This document shows, one piece after another, positions 27,747-37,140 of a stretch of DNA of 64,000 bases. The position numbers and the translations under genes were made by a program. The stretch is from contig NZ_CP102275.1 of the NCBI RefSeq assembly GCF_025149465.1, positions 1,612,001 through 1,676,000 on the forward strand. Direction: 5' to 3'. The first letter of the stretch is position 1. Each line of letters starts with the position of its first letter. Below the pieces are notes generated by a model that was given only the letters and a program-made list of their open reading frames with translations, made no database searches and was not told where the DNA came from. The stretch comes from Thomasclavelia spiroformis DSM 1552. Lineage in GTDB: Bacteria; Bacillota_I; Bacilli_A; Erysipelotrichales; Coprobacillaceae.

Positions 27747-28406
27747 ATGTCAAAAAAAATACTAGCTCCACTTCGTTCATATAGTGATAAAAATGTCTTA
27801 TATATTTATCATAATTATCTTAAAATGTTTGTTCATCTTGATATTATCATGGTTGCATCAATTTGTAAAAATACACTATCTTTTTTAACCGATAATTGTG
27901 ATGGTCTTTTACTAACCGGAGGTGTAGATATTGACCCTAGCTACTATCATGAAAATTTACATCCTAAAACAAAAAAAGAATTAACATTTTTAGAACAATT
28001 AGAGTTTGATTTAATTAAATCATTTAGTCTCCAAAATAAACCAATTTTAGGAATTTGTCGGGGAATTCAAACTATCAATGTTGCTTTTAATGGTACATTA
28101 TATCAAGATATTGATCATCATGTTCAAGAAAATATCACAGGTTATCATCATTTAGTAAAAACTAAAAAAAATACTTTACTAGAAAAGTATTTGGGTAAAA
28201 AGTTTATGACCAATTCATTTCATCATCAAGCTATCAATAAATTAGCAGATGGTTTTACTATTAGCGCAATTAGTGATGATAATGTTATTGAAGCAATTGA
28301 AAAAGACAATATTATTGGAATCCAGTGGCATCCCGAAAAGATTAATGATACAATACAACAAGGAATTATAAAATTATTTGATGATTTATTGGAGGAAAAA
28401 AGATGA
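27747..28406 (+). CDS. Gamma-glutamyl-GABA hydrolase-like class I amidotransferase (C26)
   Basis: 219 residues. The catalytic Cys lies in ILGICRGIQTINV, and the catalytic His/Glu pair in GIQWHPEK. LLLTGGVDIDPSYYHE near residue 55 is typical of the PuuD/peptidase C26 branch. It hydrolyses gamma-glutamyl amides; the exact substrate is unknown. It overlaps the following dehydrogenase gene by 4 bases (ATGA), so the two products are made together. Confidence 0.88.
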   Translation: MSKKILAPLRSYSDKNVLYIYHNYLKMFVHLDIIMVASICKNTLSFLTDNCDGLLLTGGVDIDPSYYHENLHPKTKKELTFLEQLEFDLIKSFSLQNKPILGICRGIQTINVAFNGTLYQDIDHHVQENITGYHHLVKTKKNTLLEKYLGKKFMTNSFHHQAINKLADGFTISAISDDNVIEAIEKDNIIGIQWHPEKINDTIQQGIIKLFDDLLEEKR

Positions 28407-29266
28407 TGAAAATTGGATTTATCGGTGTTGGTGTAATGGGTAAAGGAATGGTTAAAAATTTATGTAAAGCTAACTATGATGTTTCAATTTATACCAGAAC
28501 AAAAGATAAAGTTTTAGATATCCTTGATCAAGTTACATGGTGTGATAGTATTAAAGAATGCGTTAAAGATAAAGATATTATCATGACTATGGTAGGATTT
28601 CCTAAAGATGTTGAAGAAATATATTTTGAAAGTGACGGAATTATTGAAAATGTTAATCCTAATAGTATTTTAATTGATTTTACAACATCTACACCTTGTC
28701 TAAGTCAAAAAATTTATAAAATATGTAAAGATAAACAAATATTTAGTTTAGATGCTCCAGTTTCTGGGGGAGATATTGGTGCATTAAAGGGAACTTTATC
28801 AATTATGGTTGGTGGTGATAAAAAAATTTTTGAAAAAATCAAACCTGTATTAAATGTTTTAGGAACAAATATTAATTATGTTGGAAATGCTGGCAGTGGT
28901 CAACATGCTAAAATGGCTAATCAAATTGCTATTGCCGGAACATTAGCTAGTGTTTGTGAAGCCATTAGTTATGCTAAAAAAGCTAATTTAGATTGTCAAT
29001 TAGTCCTTGATTGTATTTCTAATGGAGCAGCTGGTTCTTGGCAAATGAGCAATAATGGTTATAAAATGTTAAAAGATGATTTTGAACCAGGATTTTATAT
29101 TAAGCATTTTATCAAAGATATGGATATCGCTAAAAATGAAGCTAATCATAATAACCTTGATTTACCAGTTTTAAATGATGTTTTAAAAATGTTTAAAACA
29201 TTACAAGAAAAAGGCTATGATAATTTAGGTACTCAAGCATTAATTAAATATTATCAAGATAGTTAG
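28403..29266 (+). CDS. NAD(P)-dependent beta-hydroxyacid dehydrogenase
   Basis: 287 residues. A Rossmann fold starts at IGFIGVGVMGKGM, the substrate-binding signature DAPVSGGDIGALKGTL lies near residue 122, and the catalytic Lys in GSGQHAKMANQ. This places it in the 3-hydroxyisobutyrate/tartronate semialdehyde/glyoxylate reductase family. The substrate is not determined by the sequence. The coupled amidotransferase upstream suggests a shared small-molecule pathway, possibly of a 4-carbon semialdehyde, but that is inference. Confidence 0.88.
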   Translation: MMKIGFIGVGVMGKGMVKNLCKANYDVSIYTRTKDKVLDILDQVTWCDSIKECVKDKDIIMTMVGFPKDVEEIYFESDGIIENVNPNSILIDFTTSTPCLSQKIYKICKDKQIFSLDAPVSGGDIGALKGTLSIMVGGDKKIFEKIKPVLNVLGTNINYVGNAGSGQHAKMANQIAIAGTLASVCEAISYAKKANLDCQLVLDCISNGAAGSWQMSNNGYKMLKDDFEPGFYIKHFIKDMDIAKNEANHNNLDLPVLNDVLKMFKTLQEKGYDNLGTQALIKYYQDS

Positions 29267-29282
29267 TTTTCTAAACTATCTT
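29256..29282 (+). terminator. Terminator of the amidotransferase/dehydrogenase pair
   Basis: AAGATAGTT / AACTATCTT hairpin followed by TTTTTATTT. It overlaps the dehydrogenase stop and the converging transporter stop. Confidence 0.85.
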
Positions 29283-30114
29283 TTTTATTTGCTTTAATCA
29301 TTGCTATTACCATAATTACCATAGCGATAAACTTATATAAATTAAACTTTTCACCTAAAAACAAAGCTCCTATATATGTAAATACGGGATTCAAACCTAA
29401 TAAAAAACTTGTTTTTACACTACCTATTTCATGTACGGCTTTAAAATAAATTAATTGAATCAAAGCAAAACCAACACCAGAAAACAATATAAATAAAATC
29501 CATAACACTAATGAAATATCATTTAGATTATTAGTCTTTAAAGTAAATAAATTTACTATAAATAATTCAATAAATCCCAGTAATAAATATTGGAAATTAA
29601 ACGCTAAATTATCTTCTTTATTACATTCATGTTGCATCAATAAATTACCATAACAATATAAAACTACACCAAAAAACACCATTAAATAGCCAATATTCAA
29701 TAAATTAAAATTAAATTCTAATGAAATGATAAAAGCACTTAATCCAAGTATTAAAGCAATTTTTTGATGTTTATTTATTTTTAAATGATAAACAAGCATT
29801 CCAAGTGCTACTGTTACAATTGGTGCCAAAGCATTGATTATGGCATTTGAACTACCAGCAATTAAATTTAAGCCACTAAAAGTTAAAATAAAATTAAGAC
29901 TAATCGATACTATTGAAACTTTTAATGCTAATGGCCATTGATCATGTTTAAATGAAATATGTTTAATTTTCATAATCACAAAAATAACGATCAATGATAA
30001 TAAAACCTTTAATGCTGCTAAAAAAATAGAAGACGTATAAACAAGCATATAACGCATTACTAAAACATTTATCCCCCAAATAAAACTAGCAAAAACAAGC
30101 CATATATAAATCAT
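29263..30114 (-). CDS. EamA/DMT-family transporter
   Basis: 283 residues almost entirely hydrophobic, about ten transmembrane helices in two EamA repeats. The first begins FASFIWGINVLVMRYML; the second contains FSGVGFALIQLIYFKAVHEIG and NPVFTYIGALFLGEKF, typical of drug/metabolite exporters. The substrate is unknown. It stands alone between converging and parallel genes and has only a modest ribosome site (GTGGTGA). Confidence 0.88.
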   Translation of the reverse strand: MIYIWLVFASFIWGINVLVMRYMLVYTSSIFLAALKVLLSLIVIFVIMKIKHISFKHDQWPLALKVSIVSISLNFILTFSGLNLIAGSSNAIINALAPIVTVALGMLVYHLKINKHQKIALILGLSAFIISLEFNFNLLNIGYLMVFFGVVLYCYGNLLMQHECNKEDNLAFNFQYLLLGFIELFIVNLFTLKTNNLNDISLVLWILFILFSGVGFALIQLIYFKAVHEIGSVKTSFLLGLNPVFTYIGALFLGEKFNLYKFIAMVIMVIAMIKANKKDSLEN

Positions 30115-30143
30115 TAAATCACCACTTATATTATGAACATTTA

Positions 30144-31070
30144 TTATTCATTTATAAGCTGGATTTCATTTTTTATTTGCTTACGATCTTGATTCAATTG
30201 ATTAATTAATTCATCAATTGAATTAAATCTTTTTTCATAACGAATTTTTTTAATAAAGAACACTGTTACATATTTACCATAAACATCTTGATCAAAATCA
30301 AAAATATTAACTTCTAAAGATACTTTTGTTAAAACATTAAAAGTTGGATTATAACCAAGATTAGCCATTCCTAAATATCTTTTACCATCAATTACAATAA
30401 TAACGCCGTATACCCCATTTTTAGGTAAAAAATAATTATTTGCATCAATATTAACAGTTGGAAAACCTATCTTACGTCCATTTTTCAAACCATGAACAAC
30501 TTTTCCACTAACACAATAATATCTTCCCAATAATTTTTCAACTAATTCAACATTACCATTTGTTAATGCTTCTTTTAAATATGATGAAGAGATTTTATGA
30601 TGATTATATTCTTGTTTTTTGATTACAGATACTTCATAATTATTTTTTTCATTTTGTATTAATGTTTCAAAATTACCTTCTCCATTTTTTCCAAAATGAA
30701 AATCAAAACCACAAATTATATGTTTAATATTCGTTTTAACAATAAATTCATTAATAAAATCAAGTGCTCTCATACTTGCTAGTTCAAAATCAAATTTTAA
30801 TACAAACAAATAATCAAAGCCATATTCTTCTAAAAACATCGCTTTATCATCTAAACTCATTAATTCTTTAAACGAAACATTTGCAAGATAAGACTTAGGA
30901 TGTTGATCAAATGTCAATAATGCTTTTTTTAAATTTTTTTTATTAGCGACTTCAATAACTTTCTCTACTAATTTTTGATGTCCTAAGTGCATCCCATCAA
31001 AAAAACCTAATGCAACACAACTATCCTTTAAATCATCATTACATTCTTTATTTAAATAAATTATTTCCAT
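30144..31070 (-). CDS. ribF: Bifunctional riboflavin kinase/FAD synthetase
   Basis: Makes FMN and FAD from riboflavin. The N-terminal adenylyltransferase domain shows ALGFFDGMHLGHQKL, and the C-terminal kinase domain has GRKIGFPTVNI with the conserved PTVN. The frame opens with ATG at 31076, but the ATG at 31070 shares its A with the truB stop (TAATG) and has AGAGGA at better spacing, so it is taken as the start (308 residues). truB-ribF coupling is a common arrangement. Confidence 0.95.
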   Translation of the reverse strand: MEIIYLNKECNDDLKDSCVALGFFDGMHLGHQKLVEKVIEVANKKNLKKALLTFDQHPKSYLANVSFKELMSLDDKAMFLEEYGFDYLFVLKFDFELASMRALDFINEFIVKTNIKHIICGFDFHFGKNGEGNFETLIQNEKNNYEVSVIKKQEYNHHKISSSYLKEALTNGNVELVEKLLGRYYCVSGKVVHGLKNGRKIGFPTVNIDANNYFLPKNGVYGVIIVIDGKRYLGMANLGYNPTFNVLTKVSLEVNIFDFDQDVYGKYVTVFFIKKIRYEKRFNSIDELINQLNQDRKQIKNEIQLINE

Positions 31071-31912
31071 TACCATAGTCCTCTAATATTTTTCAAATAC
31101 CCATTACCATCAGGTCCATACATAGCCAATACTTGGTTGTTTTTATTACAAATAACTACTTGTTCATCGATATCAGATTTAATCTTTTTACCATGATAAA
31201 CAATTTTTTCATTTTCAATAACAATTTTTCTATAACTATTTAATGCTTCTTCTAAACTAAGATATTCAAAATCACCATTTTCAATCTGCTCTAATGTATA
31301 ACATTTTTCAATACTAAAATTACCTGATTTAGTTCTTATTAAATCTTGCATATGACCAGGATAACCTAATGCTTTAGCCAAATCAAAACATAACGAACGA
31401 ATATACGTTCCTTTAGAACAACCAACTTTAAACTTAATTAAATTATCTTTTATATCCATAATTTCAAGATAATTAATTTCAACTTCTCTTGTAGGAATTT
31501 CTACTTCTTCACCATTTCTTGCATATTCATACAATTTTTTACCATTAACTTTAATTGCTGAATAAATAGGTGGTTTTTGTATTTGCTTACCTACAAAATT
31601 ATTAAAACAATCAATAATTACTTGTTTATCTAAACCACTATATTCTTTCTTTTCTAAAACTTTACCACTAGCATCATAAGTATCAGTACTTGTTCCTAAA
31701 GATAGAGTTGCAATATATTCTTTACTATCACTTGTTAAAAACTGTAAAACTTTTGTTGCTTTATTTACACAAACAACTAATACTCCTGTAGCATCAGGAT
31801 CTAAAGTACCACAATGTCCAACTTTTTTTGTTTTTAAAATCTTTCTTAATTTATTAACAACATCATGACTAGTCATGCCACTAGGTTTATTTATTAATAT
31901 TATTCCATCCAT
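31070..31912 (-). CDS. truB: tRNA pseudouridine-55 synthase
   Basis: Isomerises U55 in the T loop of tRNAs. The catalytic Asp lies in HCGTLDPDATGVL, and the start MDGIILINKPSGMTSHDVV is typical. The longest frame begins at 31957, but AAAGGTGA inside it positions the ATG at 31912; the resulting 280 residues fit the family. Confidence 0.96.
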   Translation of the reverse strand: MDGIILINKPSGMTSHDVVNKLRKILKTKKVGHCGTLDPDATGVLVVCVNKATKVLQFLTSDSKEYIATLSLGTSTDTYDASGKVLEKKEYSGLDKQVIIDCFNNFVGKQIQKPPIYSAIKVNGKKLYEYARNGEEVEIPTREVEINYLEIMDIKDNLIKFKVGCSKGTYIRSLCFDLAKALGYPGHMQDLIRTKSGNFSIEKCYTLEQIENGDFEYLSLEEALNSYRKIVIENEKIVYHGKKIKSDIDEQVVICNKNNQVLAMYGPDGNGYLKNIRGLW

Positions 31913-32007
31913 ATTATCACCTTTAAACATTTTACATAGGATTATAATAAATTGCAAACATCTTTACTTTAATAAAAGAATTTTGTAGAATGATGGAGGT
32001 GATTAAT

Positions 32008-32748
32008 ATGACAATGAAAAAAGTATTAGGATGTATTCGTAAAGCTGATCAGGAATTTGATATGATCCAAGATAATGATAAAATTTGTGTGGGTGTTTCT
32101 GGAGGAAAAGATTCAGTACTATTATTATACTGTTTATCTCTTTATAAAAAATTTGCTGATGTTAAATTTGATGTTGTTGGTGTTCATGTTGAAATGGGAT
32201 TTCCTAATATGGATTTTAGTGAAGTTGATGCTTTTTGTAGAAAGAATGAAATTGAACTTTATCATGAACCTAGTGATGTTTATGAAATCCTTAAATTAAA
32301 TAAAACCGATGATGGTAGATTACAATGTTCACTATGTTCAAAATTTAAAAAAGCTTTAGTTATTGATGGAGCAAAGAAATATGGTTGTAATAAAGTTGCT
32401 TTTGCTCATCATGGTGATGATGCTGTAGAAACTTTATTTATGAATATGGTTTATGGTGGTAAAATTGCAACATTTACACCAAAGATGTATTTAAGTAGAA
32501 CTGATATGAATTTTATTCGTCCTTTAGTATATGCTTACGAATCTGACATCGTTGCAGCAGTAAAAGAAGCAAATATTCCTATCGTTGAATCAACTTGTCC
32601 AGCTGATAAACATACTAAACGTGAGGAGTTTAAACAATTATTAAATGATTTGTATAAAAAATACCCTCAAGCTAAAAATAACTTGCTTACTAGTTTAACT
32701 AATGAAAAAAATACGATGTTATGGAAAAAGACTCCTCGTAAAAAATAA
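32008..32748 (+). CDS. TtcA-like tRNA thiolation ATPase
   Basis: 246 residues. PP-loop GVSGGKDSVLLL, then the CxxC pair CSLC and AHHGDDAVETLFMN, as in the TtcA/TtuA group of iron-sulfur tRNA 2-thiolases. A second conserved Cys occurs in ESTCPADKHT. True TtcA makes 2-thiocytidine 32; in Firmicutes the exact target of this subgroup is less certain. The frame opens at 31990, but GGAGGTGATT lies inside and fixes the ATG at 32008. Confidence 0.85.
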   Translation: MTMKKVLGCIRKADQEFDMIQDNDKICVGVSGGKDSVLLLYCLSLYKKFADVKFDVVGVHVEMGFPNMDFSEVDAFCRKNEIELYHEPSDVYEILKLNKTDDGRLQCSLCSKFKKALVIDGAKKYGCNKVAFAHHGDDAVETLFMNMVYGGKIATFTPKMYLSRTDMNFIRPLVYAYESDIVAAVKEANIPIVESTCPADKHTKREEFKQLLNDLYKKYPQAKNNLLTSLTNEKNTMLWKKTPRKK

Positions 32749-32777
32749 CAATTATCAATTTAATAACTTCTTTATAA

Positions 32778-32820
32778 AATACGATTCTTTTAGTAATTAC
32801 TTATTTTTAAGAATCGTATT
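32778..32820 (+). terminator. Terminator of the TtcA-like gene
   Basis: A perfect 12-bp stem, AATACGATTCTT / AAGAATCGTATT, with a 19-base loop, followed by a T-rich stretch. Confidence 0.82.
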
Positions 32821-33309
32821 ATTTTGTTTTTTTTAATTGCCATTTTAAATCTTTGCAAAAACATACTTTAAAATAAGATAAAATACAACTTCTATTAATC
32901 TATCCAAATATAAAAAATATTAGTCAACTGTAAACGGCTGATAAACAACATGAGTGATATAGAATGTAAACAAATTAGTATATCTATAATAAAATTAAAA
33001 AATTCACAAAAATAACAATAATTGACAATAGTAAAAAATTCCTAATAATAAACGAACAAAGCAACTGAAATTTAGCATAAAATAGAATGTATGTTTACAA
33101 GGTTAAAAACTATTTTTATATTTTCCAGACCTTCACATATTAAATAACAAAGATATAGGTAGTTAGGTATAAACTAAATATATATCTGCTTTCTAATATT
33201 GAATTCATTAAATAGATTCAAATAAAAGATGAAACGATTTTAAGACTTAGCATACATCTTTAATTTATAGCAACAAATAGTATAATTTTTTCATCATATT
33301 TATATATGT
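32821..33309. other. Intergenic region without recognisable genes
   Basis: About 490 bases of very AT-rich sequence. No reading frame with a plausible ribosome site, no tRNA and no repeat was found. TTGACA at 33023-33028 with TAATAA 17 bp later on the plus strand is promoter-like but leads to no gene. Confidence 0.6.
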
Positions 33310-33344
33310 AAAAAGGGTACTTTCTTATATGAAATACCCTTTTT
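33310..33344 (-). terminator. Terminator of tyrS
   Basis: AAAAAGGGTA / TACCCTTTTT with a further inner stem GAAA/TTTC, about 30 bases past the tyrS stop. Confidence 0.85.
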
Positions 33345-33373
33345 TCAATAATTATATTTTAACTAATTTATTT

Positions 33374-34600
33374 TTAAACATGTTTAATTACAAAATAATT
33401 CTTTTTACCACGACGTATTACAGTAGCTTCATTTCCAAAAGCATTTTCTTTTTTTACAACAAAGTCAACATCTTTGATTCTTTCACCATTAATTAAAACA
33501 GAACCACCGTTTACAAATTCTCTAGCTTCGCGTTTACTTTTTGCTCCACCACAAGTGATTAAAGCATCTAAAATATTTAAATCTTCATTTACATCAACAC
33601 TTGCTACTCCTTCAAAACATACTTTTACTTGATCTAATGTAAGTGATTGAATTTGTCCTGAAAATAACATTTTAGAAATATTTTGTGCTTCTTCGTATGC
33701 TTCTTTACCATGTAAGAAAGTAATTACTTCACGAGCTAATGCTTGATGAGCTTCTCTTAAATGTGGTTGTGTTTTATTTTTTTCTTCTAATTCCATGATT
33801 TCTTCTGGCGTTAAAAATGTTAAGAATTTTAAGTAATCAATTACTTTCTCATCTTCTGAGTTAATAAAGAATTGATACATCTCATATGGTGATGTTTTTT
33901 CTTTGTCTAACCAAATAGCTTTACCATTTGTTTTACCAAATTTAGTTCCATCACTCTTAGTTAATAATGGCATTGTGAAACCATAAGCTTCTTTACCATC
34001 TTTTTTTCTAATTAATTCAATTCCTGCCGTAATATTACCCCATTGATCTTGACCAGCAACTTGCATTACACAATTTTTGTTATTATAAAGCCATTCAAAA
34101 TCCATAGCTTGCATGATCATATATGAAAATTCTGTATATGTGATTCCTGCATCTAAACGACGTTTTACAATATCTTTGTTAAGCATATAATTAACATTGA
34201 AATATTTACCATAGTCTCTTAAAAAATCAATAAAATTAAGATCTTTTGACCAATCAAAGTTATTTACAACTTCAAATCCAAAAATATCTTGTGCTTGTTT
34301 TTTTAGACAATTAAAATTATGTTCTACTGTTTCTTTAGTAATCATCGGTCTTTCAGTATCTGGCTTTGGATCACCAATTAAACCTGTTGCACCACCAACT
34401 AATAAAATTGGATTATGTCCAGCATCTTTTAAACGTTTAGAAATTAAAAAAGATGAAAAATGTCCAATATGTAAACTATCTCCAGTAGGATCAGTTCCAA
34501 TATAAAAAGTCATTCCCCCATTATTTAATTTCTCTTCTAAATCTGGTGAACTAACGTCCTTAATTAGCCCACGCCATACTAATTCATCATAAATCTTCAT
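33374..34600 (-). CDS. tyrS: Tyrosyl-tRNA synthetase
   Basis: Class I synthetase, 408 residues. The HIGH motif is seen in TGDSLHIGHFSS, the KMSKS equivalent as KFGKT in SDGTKFGKTNG, and the C-terminal S4-type RNA-binding domain in SKREAREFVNGGSVLINGE. It is controlled by the T-box leader upstream and uses the promoter at 34836-34864. GGAGGA precedes the start. Confidence 0.97.
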   Translation of the reverse strand: MKIYDELVWRGLIKDVSSPDLEEKLNNGGMTFYIGTDPTGDSLHIGHFSSFLISKRLKDAGHNPILLVGGATGLIGDPKPDTERPMITKETVEHNFNCLKKQAQDIFGFEVVNNFDWSKDLNFIDFLRDYGKYFNVNYMLNKDIVKRRLDAGITYTEFSYMIMQAMDFEWLYNNKNCVMQVAGQDQWGNITAGIELIRKKDGKEAYGFTMPLLTKSDGTKFGKTNGKAIWLDKEKTSPYEMYQFFINSEDEKVIDYLKFLTFLTPEEIMELEEKNKTQPHLREAHQALAREVITFLHGKEAYEEAQNISKMLFSGQIQSLTLDQVKVCFEGVASVDVNEDLNILDALITCGGAKSKREAREFVNGGSVLINGERIKDVDFVVKKENAFGNEATVIRRGKKNYFVIKHV

Positions 34601-34619
34601 TTCCTATCCTCCATATAAA

Positions 34620-34829
34620 TAAAAAAGACTTCATCTTAAAGGACGAAATCTCGCGGTACCACCTTTATTCATGTTTATAACATGCACTTTCAAAATAGAT
34701 AACGGTATTACCCGTCTAGACTTTTCATCTAGAAACTCCAGAGTGTATTCATCAGTAGTACATCCTTGTTTACACCAACCACAAGGTCTCTTAAATGCCT
34801 ATTTTGACTACTATTTTCCTTCAACGTCA
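34620..34829 (-). ncRNA. T-box leader of tyrS, Tyr specifier
   Basis: The T-box sequence GGTGGTACCGCG lies at 34663-34652 on the minus strand, followed by a terminator (AGATTTCGTC pairing GATGAAGTCT, 34651-34626) with a T run. Aligned with the hisS leader in this window, the specifier loop reads GAATACA, giving codon UAC (34747-34745) for tyrosine. Uncharged tRNA-Tyr would pair with the codon and the T-box and prevent termination. Confidence 0.92.
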
Positions 34830-34835
34830 TAATTG

Positions 34836-34864
34836 ATTATATTCTAAAACCAAAAATAAGTCAA
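34836..34864 (-). promoter_or_regulatory. Promoter of the tyrS T-box transcript
   Basis: TTGACT (34864-34859), 17 bp, TATAAT (34841-34836). An exact second copy lies at 37142-37170 beyond the IS. Confidence 0.88.
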
Positions 34865-34893
34865 TAATCCATCTTTAATGGTCAACTCAAAAA

Positions 34894-35173
34894 TTATAAT
34901 TCTTTTTTCATATAAATTACATCTTCCATTGGATTATAATAATAGGCATCACATTCTTGAAAACCTAGCTTTTTATATAAATGAATTGCTTCTTGTAATG
35001 GTTTGATCGTATCTAAAACCATTTCCTTGTAGCCATCATTTTTAGCAAGTTTTAATAATTCTCTTACCATCTTTTCTCCAATTTTTTGACCTCGATATTT
35101 ATTTTTTACATACAATCTTTTCATTTCACAACAATTATTATCATAACGATGATAAGCAACCATCCCTACTACT
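34894..35173 (-). pseudogene. 3' fragment of the GNAT gene (duplicated)
   Basis: The sequence is identical to the last part of the intact gene at 37200-37655 but cut at 35173 by the IS end, which removes the first 59 or so codons. An 89-codon frame beginning MVAYHRYDNN remains and ends in a normal stop, but it has no ribosome site of its own and lacks the N-terminal strand-helix region. It is a by-product of the long target duplication and not an independent gene. Confidence 0.9.
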
Positions 35174-35312
35174 CGGGAGTTTGACAGTCATAATTGAAAA
35201 AAATTCAAAAAGCATTGATAGATGCTTTATTTTTTTGTCAACTTTTTTGTTATTTTATATCGTATTTTTTCGTATCTTGTGTTATAATATTTATATATTT
35301 TGGAGGTCTTTT

Positions 35313-37046
35313 ATGCGTATCAATATTTCCAAATCTAAAAATCATGAATTTATCTATATTATCAGGGATATTTATAATAATGGTTCCCGTACTACTAAAA
35401 TTTATCAAAAGCTTGGTAAGATCGAAGATCTCTGTTCTGAAAAAAACATGTCCAGAGATGAAGTCATTACCTGGGCAAAGAATTATGCTAAGGAACTGAC
35501 TGTCAAAGACAATGACATCAATCAGGATACTATCATCCCCTTTGTCCCTACCAGAATCATCGATAAGGACGTTCAAAGAAAATTTAACTGCGGCTACCTT
35601 TTTCTTCAGTATATTTATTATCAGCTCCGCCTCGATAATATCTGCAGGAATATAAAAAACCGGCACCAGTTCAGCTATGATATCAATGCTGTTCTTTCTG
35701 ATCTGATTTATTCAAGGATTCTATGTCCTTCAAGCAAGCGTTCTTCTTATGAGTTTTCTTCGACTCTGTTAGAAAAAACTAAATATGAGCTTCACGATGT
35801 TTATCGGGCTCTGTCTGTACTGGCAGAAGAATCTGACTATATTCAGTCTGAACTCTATAAAAACAGCCATTTTATAAAAACAAGAAATACCGGTGCATTA
35901 TATTATGACTGCACTAATTACTATTTTGAAATTGAAGATGATGATGATTTCAGAAAATATGGTAAAAGCAAAGAAAATAGACCTAATCCAGTTGTAGGTA
36001 TGGGACTTATGATGGATGGAGATGGTATTCCATTGGCTTTTGATCTATATGAAGGAAACAGGAACGAACAGACAACCTTGAAGCCTCTTGAAGAAAGAAT
36101 TATCAAGGATTTTGAACTTTCAAAATTCATTTACTGCAGTGATGCCGGTCTTGCCTCTAAAACCAACAAGAAATTCAACAGCATACAGGATAGAGCATAT
36201 ATCATCACTCAGTCACTGAAGAAACTCAAAAAGGATGACAGGGAAGTTGCATTAAAACATAGCGGTTTCTATGAAATCGGTGTTGAAAACAGTCATAGGA
36301 TCAATATTGATGAGATCGATTTCAGCGACGAGAAAAACCAAAACAGGATATTCTATAAGGAAATGCCCTTGGAAAGTCCTTTAGAGGAAAGACTTATCAT
36401 TACATATTCACCTAAATATGCAAGCTATCAAAAGAAAATAAGAAACAGGCAGATCGAACGCGCAAGCAGGATGATAAATAAAAAAGGAAAATTGAAAAAG
36501 AACAGAAAGAATCCAAATGATCCTGCAAGATTTATTGAAAAACATACAACTGACAAAAACGGTGAAATCATAGAAGAATATTTTGCATTAAATCACGAAA
36601 AAATTCATGAAGAAGAGATGTATGATGGATTTTATGCCATTACTACAAATCTTGAAGATGACAATGTAAATGAGATCATCAAGGTTTCAGAAAGAAGATG
36701 GCAGATAGAGGAATGCTTCAGAATCATGAAAACAGATTTCAAAGCAAGACCGGTATATTTACAGAACAAAGAAAGAATCAAGGCGCATTTTCTCACATGT
36801 TTTATTTCATTGATCATTTATAGGCTATTGGCAGATAAACTGGAAAATAAATACACAGTAAATGAAATATTGAAAACACTAAGAGAAATGGAAGTGATAG
36901 ATACCCAGTATAACGGTTATATACCAGCATATAAAAGAACACAGATAACGGATGAACTTCATCAGCTGTTCGGTTTTAGAACGGATTATGAGATAATTGG
37001 AAAGAAAAAAATGAGAAATATAATAAAAAATACGAAAATCAGATAA
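35313..37046 (+). CDS. IS1634-family transposase (DDE)
   Basis: 577 residues from the ATG at 35313, chosen because TTGGAGG lies just upstream; the longer frame from 35181 runs through the IS end and promoter. The catalytic triad can be placed as Asp in YYDCTNYYFE, Asp in YCSDAGLASKTN and Glu in RRWQIEECFRIMKTDF. The frame is intact from start to stop, so the enzyme is probably active. No accessory genes are present. Confidence 0.93.
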   Translation: MRINISKSKNHEFIYIIRDIYNNGSRTTKIYQKLGKIEDLCSEKNMSRDEVITWAKNYAKELTVKDNDINQDTIIPFVPTRIIDKDVQRKFNCGYLFLQYIYYQLRLDNICRNIKNRHQFSYDINAVLSDLIYSRILCPSSKRSSYEFSSTLLEKTKYELHDVYRALSVLAEESDYIQSELYKNSHFIKTRNTGALYYDCTNYYFEIEDDDDFRKYGKSKENRPNPVVGMGLMMDGDGIPLAFDLYEGNRNEQTTLKPLEERIIKDFELSKFIYCSDAGLASKTNKKFNSIQDRAYIITQSLKKLKKDDREVALKHSGFYEIGVENSHRINIDEIDFSDEKNQNRIFYKEMPLESPLEERLIITYSPKYASYQKKIRNRQIERASRMINKKGKLKKNRKNPNDPARFIEKHTTDKNGEIIEEYFALNHEKIHEEEMYDGFYAITTNLEDDNVNEIIKVSERRWQIEECFRIMKTDFKARPVYLQNKERIKAHFLTCFISLIIYRLLADKLENKYTVNEILKTLREMEVIDTQYNGYIPAYKRTQITDELHQLFGFRTDYEIIGKKKMRNIIKNTKIR

Positions 37047-37070
37047 TTTACGCATATTCAATACAAAAGA

Positions 37071-37117
37071 AAAAATCCAAAAAGTGCTGATATATTCAAT
37101 ACTTTATGGATTTTTTT
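37071..37117. terminator. Bidirectional terminator at the IS right end
   Basis: AAAAATCCA / TGGATTTTT with an additional AAAGT/ACTTT pairing. T runs follow on both strands. It would end transposase mRNA and also stop transcription entering from the duplicated tyrS promoter. Confidence 0.8.
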
Positions 37118-37140
37118 ATATTTACAACTGTCAAAGACGG

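Larger units (their letters stand above)
34835..35173. repeat. 339-bp direct repeat, left copy (target duplication)
   Basis: Identical by eye to 37141-37479 with a constant offset of 2306 bases. It abuts the left end of the IS element. It contains the tyrS promoter and the 3' 280 bases of a GNAT gene. The bases just outside each copy differ, so the repeat ends exactly where the element begins and ends. Confidence 0.95.
35174..37140 (+). mobile_element. IS1634-like insertion sequence (IS4 superfamily)
   Basis: 1967 bp between the two 339-bp repeats. Imperfect terminal inverted repeats share TTTGACAGT: the left end is CGGGAGTTTGACAGTCATAA, the right end read inward is CCGTCTTTGACAGTTGTAAA. It holds one transposase gene, an internal extended -10 (TGTTATAAT ending at 35288), and a terminator at 37071-37117. 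The coding part is richer in G+C and in codons such as CTG, GCC and AGG than neighbouring genes, suggesting recent arrival. IS1634 of Mycoplasma is known for unusually long, variable target duplications, which fits. Confidence 0.9.

Noticed and set aside
33023-33051. Promoter-like TTGACA-N17-TAATAA
   Set aside because: No gene, RNA fold or terminator follows in a sensible distance; likely chance in AT-rich sequence.
34894-35163. Separate short GNAT gene
   Set aside because: It is an exact copy of the end of the gene at 37200-37655, truncated at the IS boundary, with no ribosome site.
35181-35312. N-terminal 44-residue extension of the transposase
   Set aside because: It runs through the IS terminal repeat and the promoter, and TTGGAGG clearly marks the ATG at 35313.
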